Source: Neptunomonas concharum (GTDB lineage Bacteria > Pseudomonadota > Gammaproteobacteria > Pseudomonadales > Balneatricaceae). From it: a stretch of DNA of 64,000 nucleotides. Position 1 is the stretch's first letter. The number at the start of each line of letters is the position of its first letter. This document shows positions 54,286-63,947 of this stretch, piece by piece. The notes under the pieces are model-generated. The model saw only the letters and a list, made by a program, of their open reading frames with translations, was not told the origin of the DNA and searched no databases. The translations under genes were made by a program, and so were the position numbers. The stretch lies in NCBI RefSeq assembly GCF_008630635.1, contig NZ_CP043869.1, forward strand, positions 2,541,160 to 2,605,159. The letters are read 5' to 3'.

Positions 54286-55496
54286 TTATACGTCTCTTCC
54301 CAGTTCTTAAGCCAGCCAATTTTGGGTTTATTTGAAAGGCTATATAAGCCTCCATGACTCATATCTGATAGTAATTTTTGCCCTGATATTGATAGTTCTT
54401 TATCTCTCATCGCCTTTAAAATCTTATGGGCTATATCAATATATTCGTCAGGGTTATCTTTTCTTCGATATGAAGATCGGTATTCCGTTTCCCATTGCCT
54501 AAATATTTCATCTTCAAACACCTTAATTTCTTCAGAGGTTAACTGACCTTCTTCCACCCATTTGGATAAGTTACTTTCCAGCATAAGTCTGTAGCGAGTG
54601 TAATTTTGAATGATTTCTTGCTCACTGAGATCAATATCTTCTATATCTAAGAGCTGCTTAATAAATATTTGTTCTTCAATACTGTTAGGCAGACCGCCAT
54701 CAAACTTTTGTATCTTTAATTCTGGATTGTTTGCTATGGCAAAGTATCTCCGAAATTTTAGAGCCCTTTCTTCAAAGGTATAAATTAGCTTTTTACTGTT
54801 AGAGAAGTTTAAAAATATATCTTGCCGAACAACGGAATCCAACTGATTGAAGAGGCTGTCTATTGACTTTGGATTAACATCTTTCTCCTCAAGCGCTGTT
54901 TTACATTTTTCAATTATTTGATCAACTTTTAGATCAGATTTTATGCTATTCAAGAATTCTTTTAAGACTGGCTCATCAAGATTAATCACTGAATCAATAT
55001 ATTTTTGAGTTTCTTCTGATTCAGCTGACCCGCGAAGTCCAATCAGGTATTTTTTTATATTCTCAAACTTCAAAGTTTTATCTTGAAACTTTGAAAGGTT
55101 CGACAGGAAATCGTTGGTCGATGAAAATGACTTATTGGTAGCTAAAACAAAGCTGGTCTTTTCTACAAAAGCCTTTTGTTCAGCTGGGTGCTCCCTGCCG
55201 TCATTTCTATCCTTGATAACTGCACTCCAATTATGCAATGTTTTCCATAGATCGGGGTCAAGCTCAGTTAAGTTAGCTGTAGTTCCATCCACTTTTCTTT
55301 GGATTGTGTGTTTTATTTGAATGAGAACAAGGTGGTCATTATCAAGCTGAGTGTGTACATCATCCAGCAATTCAAATCCAATTGTTTCACCCTTCTTGAG
55401 GGTTAATAATTTGTATAAAAAATAGTAGTATTGGTAATCAAAGCCAGCAATTGTCCCTGCTGCAGATGTTTTCTCCGTATGAGGTTTTCCTGTCAT
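54282..55496 (-). CDS. ABC-3C effector with N-terminal REase-like (Cap4/DUF4297-like) nuclease domain
   Basis: A 404-residue protein. The N-terminal part (about 10-230) begins AGTIAGFDYQYYYFLYKLL and has FELLDDVHTQ...VLIQIKHT, an E/D...Q-x-K arrangement (E42, D45/D46, Q60, K62) as in the PD-(D/E)xK nucleases of DUF4297/Cap4. The C-terminal part ends GGLYSLSNKPKIGWLKNWE, resembling the conserved tail domain of ABC-3C effectors. DNA cleavage on activation is inferred. AAGAGG lies upstream of the ATG. First gene of the operon. Confidence 0.7.
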   Translation of the reverse strand: MTGKPHTEKTSAAGTIAGFDYQYYYFLYKLLTLKKGETIGFELLDDVHTQLDNDHLVLIQIKHTIQRKVDGTTANLTELDPDLWKTLHNWSAVIKDRNDGREHPAEQKAFVEKTSFVLATNKSFSSTNDFLSNLSKFQDKTLKFENIKKYLIGLRGSAESEETQKYIDSVINLDEPVLKEFLNSIKSDLKVDQIIEKCKTALEEKDVNPKSIDSLFNQLDSVVRQDIFLNFSNSKKLIYTFEERALKFRRYFAIANNPELKIQKFDGGLPNSIEEQIFIKQLLDIEDIDLSEQEIIQNYTRYRLMLESNLSKWVEEGQLTSEEIKVFEDEIFRQWETEYRSSYRRKDNPDEYIDIAHKILKAMRDKELSISGQKLLSDMSHGGLYSLSNKPKIGWLKNWEETYK

Positions 55497-55610
55497 ATTA
55501 ACCTCTTACTTCCGTTCCTTATTTATTGATACATTTATCATGTTATTTCTACTAGTTGGTCTCTTATCTCGGTGTTCACTTTGAGTCGAAACAGACATAC
55601 TTCGCCCACC

Positions 55611-55664
55611 GTATAACGCCTAAAGCAGCCGCGCAGTATGCGTCGGATGGCTTTTCTTGTTACG
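55611..55664 (-). repeat. attC-like recombination site 1
   Basis: On the minus strand the site runs from ACGTAAC (inverse core, one mismatch to RYYYAAC) to GTTATAC (core, one mismatch to GTTRRRY). Between them AAAGC/GCTTT, CCG/CGG and CGCA/TGCG pair, with one single extrahelical A and a small internal loop. It follows the stop of the 118-residue gene directly, as in gene cassettes. Confidence 0.5.
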
Positions 55665-56016
55665 TTTCATTTTCGGGCTTAGTGTCTATTACAGCCATAT
55701 TAATGGCCTTAGGAAGTACCTTTTGCACCTCTTCAATTGAATATCCTTTGGTATGAAACACCGTATTCCCTTCAATCGTTATTATCACTTCCCTACTTTT
55801 ACGTGCATCAAGCCAAGCAACAACAATCTTTGCAATGGCGTTCCAAGACATAGCTTCAGATAAGGCCGTTATTGTTTCCACAAAACCACTAGCTTGCGGG
55901 TTGTTTGTATATAGCCCAAGTCCATTGTGTTCGATGCCTTCAGCGTCCAGCATTTCTAAAAAGGAACATTCACTATGCTTGAAGAGAGTAATTCTTAGTG
56001 AACTATATTGAGACAT
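55660..56016 (-). CDS. Cassette-borne hypothetical protein (possible EACC1-like effector-associated component)
   Basis: A 118-residue protein without signal or membrane segment. The middle and end (SWNAIAKIVVAWLDARKSRE, then an IITIEGN strand and a GYSIEEVQKVL helix) resemble the small constant component EACC1 that accompanies trypsin-like or other conflict effectors; that match is from memory and weak. The gene has attC-like sites on both sides and so has the form of an integron gene cassette. No clear ribosome site is visible. Confidence 0.55.
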   Translation of the reverse strand: MSQYSSLRITLFKHSECSFLEMLDAEGIEHNGLGLYTNNPQASGFVETITALSEAMSWNAIAKIVVAWLDARKSREVIITIEGNTVFHTKGYSIEEVQKVLPKAINMAVIDTKPENET

Positions 56017-56042
56017 TTAAATGGCTTCCATGCTGCAAATAA

Positions 56043-56100
56043 ACATAACGCTTAATGCACTTGCGCGCATCACACGTCAAATTGCCTTTACTTGTTAGGT
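56043..56100 (-). repeat. attC-like recombination site 2
   Basis: On the minus strand it begins ACCTAAC, a perfect RYYYAAC inverse core, and ends GCGTTATGT (core GTTATGT, one mismatch). TAA, GCA, TTG and CG blocks pair imperfectly with bulged bases between them. It starts 1 nt after the stop of the 93-residue gene and ends shortly before the next gene. Confidence 0.55.
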
Positions 56101-56101
56101 T

Positions 56102-56383
56102 TTATGGCTCGTACACGGCATGAACAAATTCATATCCCATAACCAGAGTTTCACCAGCAAGTTCTTCAATACGATGCTGACTGACATTAATTTGCCCGCC
56201 TGGCTCTCCACCCTCTCCGTCAAAGACTGCTTCAACCTCAGCATCCAATGTTTGATCGCCTAGAGCAATACACTCAGCCTTAACAAAATAATCAAACCCA
56301 TCATGCACTTTAAAATGAACGATATCTCCAACTTCAATTTCTGGTAGCTCATCAGCAAATTCATTTTCTATCCATTCACGCAT
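56102..56383 (-). CDS. Cassette-borne small acidic hypothetical protein
   Basis: A 93-residue acidic protein of unknown function (VGDIVHFKVHDGFDYFVKAE suggests a small beta-barrel-like fold). A perfect AGGAGG lies 7 nt before ATG 56383, which fixes the start; an in-frame TTG ten codons upstream is unlikely. The stop is followed immediately by attC-like site 2. Upstream to 56704 there is no other gene and I found no integrase or attI site. Confidence 0.65.
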   Translation of the reverse strand: MREWIENEFADELPEIEVGDIVHFKVHDGFDYFVKAECIALGDQTLDAEVEAVFDGEGGEPGGQINVSQHRIEELAGETLVMGYEFVHAVYEP

Positions 56384-56663
56384 TTGAAACCTCCTTGGCA
56401 AAACTTTGGCCAATTGAAACGTAACAGTTTAGTATACGGATTCCATTTATTGGGGCCACCTATTAGCACATCAAAGACCTATCCCTAAATATGAACTTAC
56501 TGATTTAGCTCACTTTTCATTTTTATGCAAACCGTTTTTCACCAATAGGTGGACATAATATATGGTTAGTTTGCAAATAAGTGCAGGATAATGCTACATA
56601 CACGGAAAAATACTGGGTATAAAAACAGAAAACAAGAAGACTTAAGCGGGGAGTTTAGCCTTA

Positions 56664-56683
56664 CGGGAGGCTGGCACCTCCCG
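56664..56683. repeat. Hairpin after the small secreted protein gene
   Basis: CGGGAGG and CCTCCCG pair around 6 nt, 21 nt past the stop of the minus-strand gene. No T tract follows, so termination is uncertain. Confidence 0.45.
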
Positions 56684-56704
56684 GCTGCTGGGGCGGAAGA
56701 AGCG

Positions 56705-56986
56705 TTACAGTAACGCTTCTTTTGAGTTGGTTGGTTCTAGTGCGAAGACCGTTGGGCTGGATTCACTGCTTGCGATAATCGTTTGGCCATCCGCCAGGTG
56801 CGCTTCAACCGAGTGACCTAAATTAGCTAATGGGTTGCTGGTAGGTGTGTAGCTATGTGAGTGAGTAGCACCTTGCGCTAGGTTGGATTCGGTCGCTTGT
56901 GCACCTACATCGTTCAGTGGGTTAGCGAAGGCCTGTGATGCGAAAAGAGCGGTAGTGATCAAAGTAGCGTTTAGTAAAGTTTTCAT
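56705..56986 (-). CDS. Small exported hypothetical protein
   Basis: A 93-residue protein with a signal peptide (about 1-21, cleavage after AFA) and a hydrophilic, Ala/Ser/Thr-rich mature part without cysteines. I do not recognise it. ATG is preceded by AAGGAATAC on the minus strand. It is divergent from the 216-residue gene across a 238-nt gap. Confidence 0.6.
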   Translation of the reverse strand: MKTLLNATLITTALFASQAFANPLNDVGAQATESNLAQGATHSHSYTPTSNPLANLGHSVEAHLADGQTIIASSESSPTVFALEPTNSKEALL

Positions 56987-57224
56987 AATCTGTATTCCTT
57001 AATTCGTTGTGTTGATGGGTGTACTTTAAAACCCAAAACTGAAACGAAACTGAAATAAGAAAAACTTTTTTGTGTATTCCTATTTACTGCAATCTGGCCA
57101 GTAAGTTCTTTTGCCAACCTTTTTATTCGTGCGCTGGCACAAAGTGTCTAGCGGCATTCTGTTATCCTAGAAAAAGATCTATGATAGCTCTTTAAGAACA
57201 GAATGGATTTTTGGAGACTAGGAC

Positions 57225-57875
57225 GTGATTACCCTCACTAGCAATGCATTGGCATCCAGTTCAACTAAAACCTCTCAAGCTCAAGCAAATGAAGTGCAGC
57301 CAACTCGCACCACACCTTCGGTTACGAGTGAAAACCAAGATACCCAACCTGTTTTTAGCTCTCGTGCAGAAAAGCTGGCACAGATAAATAAAGAGTTCGA
57401 TATTACTACCCCAGGCTTTCGTATTTCGCAGCAGTTTATTAACCGGTTATCCGAAATAGGGTTCATCAGCGAAAATGAGGCAACTGAGCTTAATAAAGGG
57501 CTACCATTGACTAGCAGCGGCACGCAATCCACCGAGAGTGTAGAGACACTAAAATCGGCCGTGGAGATCATTTTTGAACGCATCAAGAATGAAGATGGCG
57601 TATCTGGCCTGCTATCGGTTCTGGATAAGTCTCAGCAGATACTCGATAACCTTGATGGTTCTAAATCAAAGGTGTTTCCTATAGATCCGACCACCGCTGC
57701 TGCAGAGCTTGATCATTATCTAAAAAGCGATAACGCAAGCGTTCTTACCGAGAAGGAAAAGCAATCCTTAGGCGATTTAAAAACAGCATTCACCATCGCC
57801 GATAAGCTCAGTCCAGAACAGCGCACTTCAGCAGAAATTAGTAAGTATATGGAAATCCTTAAACGCTACAGCTAA
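57225..57875 (+). CDS. Hypothetical protein, probably cytoplasmic
   Basis: A 216-residue protein with a Ser/Thr/Gln-rich, low-complexity N-terminal third and a helical remainder. No signal peptide, membrane helix or catalytic motif is visible, and I do not recognise the family. GTG 57225 is the start, with GGAG 8 nt upstream. It converges on groEL across a shared terminator. Confidence 0.6.
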   Translation: MITLTSNALASSSTKTSQAQANEVQPTRTTPSVTSENQDTQPVFSSRAEKLAQINKEFDITTPGFRISQQFINRLSEIGFISENEATELNKGLPLTSSGTQSTESVETLKSAVEIIFERIKNEDGVSGLLSVLDKSQQILDNLDGSKSKVFPIDPTTAAAELDHYLKSDNASVLTEKEKQSLGDLKTAFTIADKLSPEQRTSAEISKYMEILKRYS

Positions 57876-57957
57876 GTCAGCAAAAATCCATGCATTCACT
57901 CTAGAAGCGAATTTCAGCAATACCGCATCTACGTACTCCAAGTTAACTATCAGGCAC

Positions 57958-57998
57958 AAAAAAGGGATACCGTTGTTACCAACTGGGTATCCCTTTTT
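57958..57998. terminator. Bidirectional terminator between the unknown gene and groEL
   Basis: GGGATACC and GGTATCCC form a stem, lengthened by flanking A and T tracts, around a 14-nt loop. Confidence 0.85.
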
Positions 57999-58050
57999 AA
58001 CCGCGCTTAGTTAGCTGTTGGCTAGTTAAGCGCTAGCATGTTTGAGTAGC

Positions 58051-59703
<1,653 letters not shown>

Positions 59704-59761
59704 TTAATCCTGTACTTAGTTAATCTGAGTAAATTTGACAAAAGCAGTGAAAGTGCTGGGA

Positions 59762-60055
59762 TTATGCTTCCAGAACACCGTAAATTTCGCTTTCGCTCAT
59801 GATCAGCAGCTCTTCACCGTCGATTTTTACAACGTTTGAGCCTGCGTATTGTCCAAATAGAACTTTGTCGCCAACGTTTACAGACAGTGCACGTACTTCA
59901 CCATTTTCAAGTACACGACCCTGTCCAACGGCAACAACTTCACCCTGATTCGGCTTTTCAGCAGCGGAACCTGGCAGTACGATACCGCTGGCAGTTTTTT
60001 TTTCTTCTTCACTGCGGCGAACTACTACACGATCGTGAAGTGGACGAATTTTCAT
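59762..60055 (-). CDS. groS: 10-kDa co-chaperonin GroES
   Basis: A 97-residue lid protein. [14 protein letters not shown], the mobile-loop [12 protein letters not shown] and the ending [17 protein letters not shown] are typical. AGGAG lies upstream of the ATG. A sigma-32-type promoter lies about 90 nt upstream. Confidence 0.98.
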   Translation of the reverse strand: MKIRPLHDRVVVRRSEEEKKTASGIVLPGSAAEKPNQGEVVAVGQGRVLENGEVRALSVNVGDKVLFGQYAGSNVVKIDGEELLIMSESEIYGVLEA

Positions 60056-60144
60056 CTGATCTTTCTCCTGATGGTTTGATCAAAAAGCCAATTAGCAATT
60101 GATAAATCGAAGACCGTAACCATCCGGTTACCGGTTGAAATACT

Positions 60145-60171
60145 AAATGGGGGCTAAGGGATCTATTTCAA
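60145..60171 (-). promoter_or_regulatory. Sigma-32 (heat-shock) promoter of groES-groEL
   Basis: On the minus strand TTGAAA (part of CTTGAAA consensus, preceded by GA) and CCCATTT (perfect match to CCCATnT) are 14 nt apart. An AAGGGAT/ATCCCTT inverted repeat overlaps the -35 side and may be the fxsA terminator or an operator. Confidence 0.65.
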
Positions 60172-60199
60172 TCCCTTAAATAAGATTTTTTTTAGAAAA

Positions 60200-60703
60200 T
60201 TAGTCATCGTCTTCGCGACGATACTCACCATCGATGACATCGCCTTGTCTAGGCGGAGGCGTTTCTTTCTTGAAAGGGGATTGGCGCTTTTGTTGCGGGT
60301 CATGAAAGACGTCAGGCTCATCTTTAAAGGTTTGCTGTCCACCCATCGAAACAACCGTAAACCGAGACATCACCATTTTGGCAAAGGCCTGACGGGTAAA
60401 CGGTATCAGACAACAGAAGCCTATAACGTCGGTAACAAACCCTGGGGTAATCAGTAATGCTCCCCCTACCGCCAAAACTAGGCCTTCGACCATCTCTTGG
60501 CCTGGCATTTCCCCCGCATTCATACGCTGCTGCGCCCGAGAGAGAGTAGAAATCCCTTGATAACGCAGCATGTTCACGCCGATGAACGCCGATAATAGTA
60601 CTAATCCAACGGTATACCATGTACCGATGGCCTGCCCTACATTGATAAGCACAGTGATTTCGATAATAGGGATAATTATAAAGAGTAAGAATAGAAAAGG
60701 CAT
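60200..60703 (-). CDS. fxsA: FxsA membrane protein
   Basis: A 167-residue membrane protein of the FxsA family. Start at ATG 60703 gives MPFLFLLFIIIPIIEITVLI, matching the family's usual N-terminus; an upstream in-frame ATG would add 20 residues. Hydrophobic segments and the GALLITPGFVTDVIGF block follow, then a polar tail. In E. coli fxsA lies just upstream of groES and affects phage exclusion by F; the same order here supports the call. Confidence 0.85.
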   Translation of the reverse strand: MPFLFLLFIIIPIIEITVLINVGQAIGTWYTVGLVLLSAFIGVNMLRYQGISTLSRAQQRMNAGEMPGQEMVEGLVLAVGGALLITPGFVTDVIGFCCLIPFTRQAFAKMVMSRFTVVSMGGQQTFKDEPDVFHDPQQKRQSPFKKETPPPRQGDVIDGEYRREDDD

Positions 60704-60949
60704 AAATAGAGTGATCAACCAAATTTTTCCCAACATCAGACCAGATGCAGAGAAAAATCGCAACCATTAGACCATAGTCTAAATACAAGATTTGTAAGCT
60801 TTCTCAAACCTCACCCTCGATAAATTTAAACTTTAAAATCAGTAGATTACGAGAAGCAACCTGTTAAACTGCGCCGGCCTAAAAATAAGGGTTTTCACCT
60901 ACTTAGCAAAAATATGAATAGACATTCATGAAATGGCACTCTAAATTGT

Positions 60950-60973
60950 TGCACTGCAAAATATTGCAGTGCA
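60950..60973. promoter_or_regulatory. Perfect palindrome before the SDR gene
   Basis: TGCACTGCAA and TTGCAGTGCA are perfect 10-bp arms around AATA, ending 40 nt before the ATG. No T tract follows, and the position fits a repressor operator. TGC-rich sites are bound by PhaR-type regulators of polyhydroxyalkanoate genes, a weak hint only. Confidence 0.5.
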
Positions 60974-61013
60974 CAATAAGAACATAGATAACAGATTAAC
61001 AAGGTACCCTACG

Positions 61014-61781
61014 ATGGAATTGAAAGATAAAGTAATCGTTATTACCGGTGGCGGCCGTGGTTTAGGTCGTTCAATGGCTTTGGAACTGGCTGGCCGTGGC
61101 GCTAAATTAGCTCTGGCTGACCTGAATGCAGAAGACTTGGATGTCACTGTCGGTCTTTGCATGGAAAAAGGCGTTGAAGCACGCGGATACATTGCCAACG
61201 TTGCTGATGAAGCTAGCGTTGAAAAACTGTTCAATGACGTCGTAGCAGACTTCGGAACACTTCATGGCTTGGTTAACAACGCAGGTATTACCCGTGACGG
61301 TTTGTTCCTGAAAGTTGACCGCGAAACCGGAAAAGTCGTTAAGAAGATGTCTATGGACCAGTGGAATCTGGTGATGGACGTTAACCTGACAGGTACGTTC
61401 TTGTGCGCTCGCGAAGCTGCCGCTCAGATGATCAACACAGGTTCTGAAGGTTGTATCATCAACATTTCTTCGGTTTCTCGCTCTGGTAATATGGGCCAGA
61501 CTAACTACACAGCTACCAAAGCAGGTGTAGAAGCGATGGCCGTAACATGGGCAAAAGAGCTGGCGCGTTACGGTATTCGTGCGGCTTCTATCGCTCCAGG
61601 TTACATCGGTACAGAAATGGTTATGAGCATGAAGCCTGAAGCGCTGGAAAAAATCGCAGCAGGTATCCCAGCTAAGCGTCTTGGTAAGCCTGAAGAGATC
61701 GCTCGCACAGTAACCTTCATCCTCGAAAACGACTACGTTAATGGTCGTTGTATCGAAGTGGATGGCGCTCTGCGTATCTAA
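61014..61781 (+). CDS. FabG-like short-chain dehydrogenase/reductase
   Basis: A 255-residue classical SDR. The NAD(P)-binding GGGRGLGRS (residues 11-19), NNAG, the catalytic Ser in ISSVSRSGN, Tyr and Lys in YTATK, and the terminal NGRCIEVDGALRI are visible. Closest in style to 3-oxoacyl-ACP or acetoacetyl-CoA reductases. ATG 61014 is preferred to an upstream in-frame ATG that overlaps the palindromic operator. It is not in a fatty-acid-synthesis gene cluster, so it is probably a paralogue of housekeeping fabG. Confidence 0.88.
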   Translation: MELKDKVIVITGGGRGLGRSMALELAGRGAKLALADLNAEDLDVTVGLCMEKGVEARGYIANVADEASVEKLFNDVVADFGTLHGLVNNAGITRDGLFLKVDRETGKVVKKMSMDQWNLVMDVNLTGTFLCAREAAAQMINTGSEGCIINISSVSRSGNMGQTNYTATKAGVEAMAVTWAKELARYGIRAASIAPGYIGTEMVMSMKPEALEKIAAGIPAKRLGKPEEIARTVTFILENDYVNGRCIEVDGALRI

Positions 61782-61800
61782 CCAGATCGCGCTCTGCATA

Positions 61801-61828
61801 GAAGCCGGCCTTTGTGTCGGCTTTTTTG
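61801..61828 (+). terminator. Rho-independent terminator after the SDR gene
   Basis: AAGCCG and CGGCTT pair around a 10-nt loop and are followed by a T run, 20 nt after the stop. Confidence 0.85.
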
Positions 61829-61889
61829 TTTGTTTTACATCCTCTGTAATGACAGACACAATAGCGAGTCGATTTTAAAAGGACTCTGC

Positions 61890-63272
61890 ATGTCGCCTTC
61901 GGATTCACACTCAAGCACTTGGCTTGAGTCGGCCAAAATCTATTTACACCCCAGAGCCATTACGTTGCTGTTTCTTGGCTTTTCCTCTGGTCTGCCGCTG
62001 CTTTTGGTCTTTGGTACCCTCTCTTTTTGGTTACGAGAGGCAGGCATCGAACGAAGCTTAATTACCTACTTCTCATGGGTCGGTTTAGCATATGGCTTTA
62101 AGTGGCTGTGGTCACCATTAGTGGATCGAATTCAGCTGCCGCTTTTAGGGCGCTGGTTGGGCCGAAGACGAAGCTGGCTGTTCTTATCTCAAACGATGCT
62201 AATTGCCAGCTTATCGGCACTCGCCTTTTCTGATCCGTTAAATGATATTGAGTTAATGGCGATATTGGCATTAGCGGTGGCCTTTAGCTCTGCGACACAG
62301 GATATCGTGATAGATGCATACCGAATCGAGTCAGCCGGTGAGCGTTTACAAGCGGCGATGGCTGCCACTTATATGGCAGGGTATCGGCTTGCCATGATAG
62401 TTGCGGGCGCAGGTGCCCTGGCTATTGCAGCTTGGGTTGCCCCGGATGCCACTCTCTATTCGCAAACTTCGTGGAAAGTAGCGTATCTATCCATGGCCGC
62501 ACTGCTGGGCACAGGGCTAATTACTACATTGCTCATATCAGAACCTCAGATACCCGATCAGGACGCCGAGCTAACGCAGCAACGTGAGCGTATCCTTGCA
62601 TTTACAGAAAACTATGCGCATCTTCCCAAAAGTTTAGCCCACTTAATTGCTTGGGCTTATATAGCTATCATCAGCCCATTTGCTGACTTTATTCGGCGCT
62701 ACGGCCTGCAAGCGATCATCATTCTAGCCCTGATTGGCACGTATCGAATATCCGATGTCATTTTGGGCATTGTCGCCAATGTATTTTATGTGGATATGGG
62801 ATTCACCAAGCAGGAGATCGCGCAGATCATCAAAGTGTTTGGTGTCGTGATGACGATCATAGGCGCCGGCATTGGCGGGATTTTAGTCAACCGCTTAGGC
62901 GTTATGAAGATCCTCTTTGCTGGCGCCCTTCTGGTCGCGTTAACTAATTTGCTGTTTGCATGGTTAGCGACGTTAGGACATAACGTATTGGCGCTCACTC
63001 TGGTCATTTCACTGGACAATCTTAGTGGTGGTATAGCAACAGCAGCCTTTGTGGCTTACCTATCTAGTCTGACCAATATTCAATATTCGGCCACTCAATA
63101 TGCTTTATTCAGCTCCATAATGCTGCTATTCCCTAAATTTTTGGGAGGATTTTCTGGCGGCGTTGTTGATGATGTCGGCTATGTTGTTTTCTTCTGCGGC
63201 GTCGCACTCATTGGGTTGCCAGTACTCTTTCTTGTTTGGTTAGCAGCTAAAAATCACACCAAACACGAATGA
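61890..63272 (+). CDS. ampG: AmpG-type muropeptide permease
   Basis: A 460-residue MFS transporter with about 12 hydrophobic helices. LGFSSGLPLLLVFGTLSFWL at the first helix and the ATQDIVIDAYRIE block are AmpG hallmarks. AmpG imports GlcNAc-anhydro-MurNAc peptides for cell-wall recycling. ATG 61890 has AAGGAC 7-10 nt upstream; a longer frame upstream reads through the terminator and is rejected. The stop overlaps the Fur-type palindrome of the next gene. Confidence 0.9.
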   Translation: MSPSDSHSSTWLESAKIYLHPRAITLLFLGFSSGLPLLLVFGTLSFWLREAGIERSLITYFSWVGLAYGFKWLWSPLVDRIQLPLLGRWLGRRRSWLFLSQTMLIASLSALAFSDPLNDIELMAILALAVAFSSATQDIVIDAYRIESAGERLQAAMAATYMAGYRLAMIVAGAGALAIAAWVAPDATLYSQTSWKVAYLSMAALLGTGLITTLLISEPQIPDQDAELTQQRERILAFTENYAHLPKSLAHLIAWAYIAIISPFADFIRRYGLQAIIILALIGTYRISDVILGIVANVFYVDMGFTKQEIAQIIKVFGVVMTIIGAGIGGILVNRLGVMKILFAGALLVALTNLLFAWLATLGHNVLALTLVISLDNLSGGIATAAFVAYLSSLTNIQYSATQYALFSSIMLLFPKFLGGFSGGVVDDVGYVVFFCGVALIGLPVLFLVWLAAKNHTKHE

Positions 63273-63286
63273 TAATAATTATCATT
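63268..63286. promoter_or_regulatory. Fur box
   Basis: AATGATAATAATTATCATT is a perfect 19-bp palindrome made of the GATAAT-type Fur half sites. It lies 52 nt upstream of the 77-residue gene. A partial second site (GTTATTCTCATTT) follows at about 63308. Confidence 0.8.
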
Positions 63287-63338
63287 TACTTTATATAGAG
63301 TTAAAGTTATTCTCATTTAACTGAAAAGGAGAATGACT

Positions 63339-63572
63339 ATGACTTACATGATAGATGCTTGGTTAGAACGCTCTGATCCGTATATTCGCGTAATCCACAA
63401 AGAGCGCAAGATTCCTGTGCTGGAATGGAAAGGTCAGCAAGTTAACGAAATGATCGCTTCAGGCGCCCTCTGCCCCTTTGATTTCTCAACATCAAATATT
63501 AATACCCAAGAGTTAGTTAAAGAACTCTTCATACTTTCATGCCTAGAAGAAAGCACTAGCACAGTTATGTGA
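63339..63572 (+). CDS. Small hypothetical protein behind a Fur box
   Basis: A 77-residue soluble protein I do not recognise. ATG 63339 is chosen since GGAG is 7 nt upstream; ATG 63333 would be too close. One Cys, several Trp and aromatic residues near the N-terminus (MIDAWLERSDPYIRVI). The Fur box implies expression under iron starvation. The next gene begins 134 nt downstream. Confidence 0.65.
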   Translation: MTYMIDAWLERSDPYIRVIHKERKIPVLEWKGQQVNEMIASGALCPFDFSTSNINTQELVKELFILSCLEESTSTVM

Positions 63573-63706
63573 ACTTTTTGTTAAAGCCTTGCTTAAGGAG
63601 AATGCACTCTGTAAAGTAAAACGTATATACAAACGATATACCTTAGATAGCCAATTCATATGTTTTTTGATATCTATTGACCATATCTTTCTTAGGATCC
63701 GAAAGT

Positions 63707-63910
63707 ATGAGCAACAAAAAGAAGGCAAAAAACAGTCAGCTGGTCGTCCGTATTAATGATCAGGAGAGAGATGCATTTGTCTCTCTTTGTGAAGAATTAG
63801 ATACCAGTGCGGCACGTGAAGTACGTCGTTTTATACGTAGTTTTATTTTGGAGCACGGTGATGAAAACACCGGTGTTTCAGACAGTGCTAAAGACAGCAC
63901 GTTAAAGTGA
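63707..63910 (+). CDS. Ribbon-helix-helix-like small protein
   Basis: A 67-residue basic protein. QLVVRINDQERDAF followed by two helices (about 15-55) fits a ribbon-helix-helix DNA-binding fold (Arc/CopG-like). It could be a stand-alone repressor or an orphan antitoxin; no toxin gene is adjacent within the window. AGGATCC lies 9-11 nt before ATG 63707. Confidence 0.6.
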   Translation: MSNKKKAKNSQLVVRINDQERDAFVSLCEELDTSAAREVRRFIRSFILEHGDENTGVSDSAKDSTLK

Positions 63911-63947
63911 CCACTGTTGGTCAAGTAATCTCAAGGAGAAGTTAGAA

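Noticed and set aside
55659-56425. GTTACGTTTCA at 55659-55669 and its complement TGAAACGTAAC at 56415-56425 form an 11-bp inverted pair around the two cassette-like genes.
   Set aside because: The first copy is largely the coding end and stop of the 118-residue gene plus the attC-like core. Orientation does not fit site-specific cassette recombination, and no transposase is present. Probably chance or shared core sequence.
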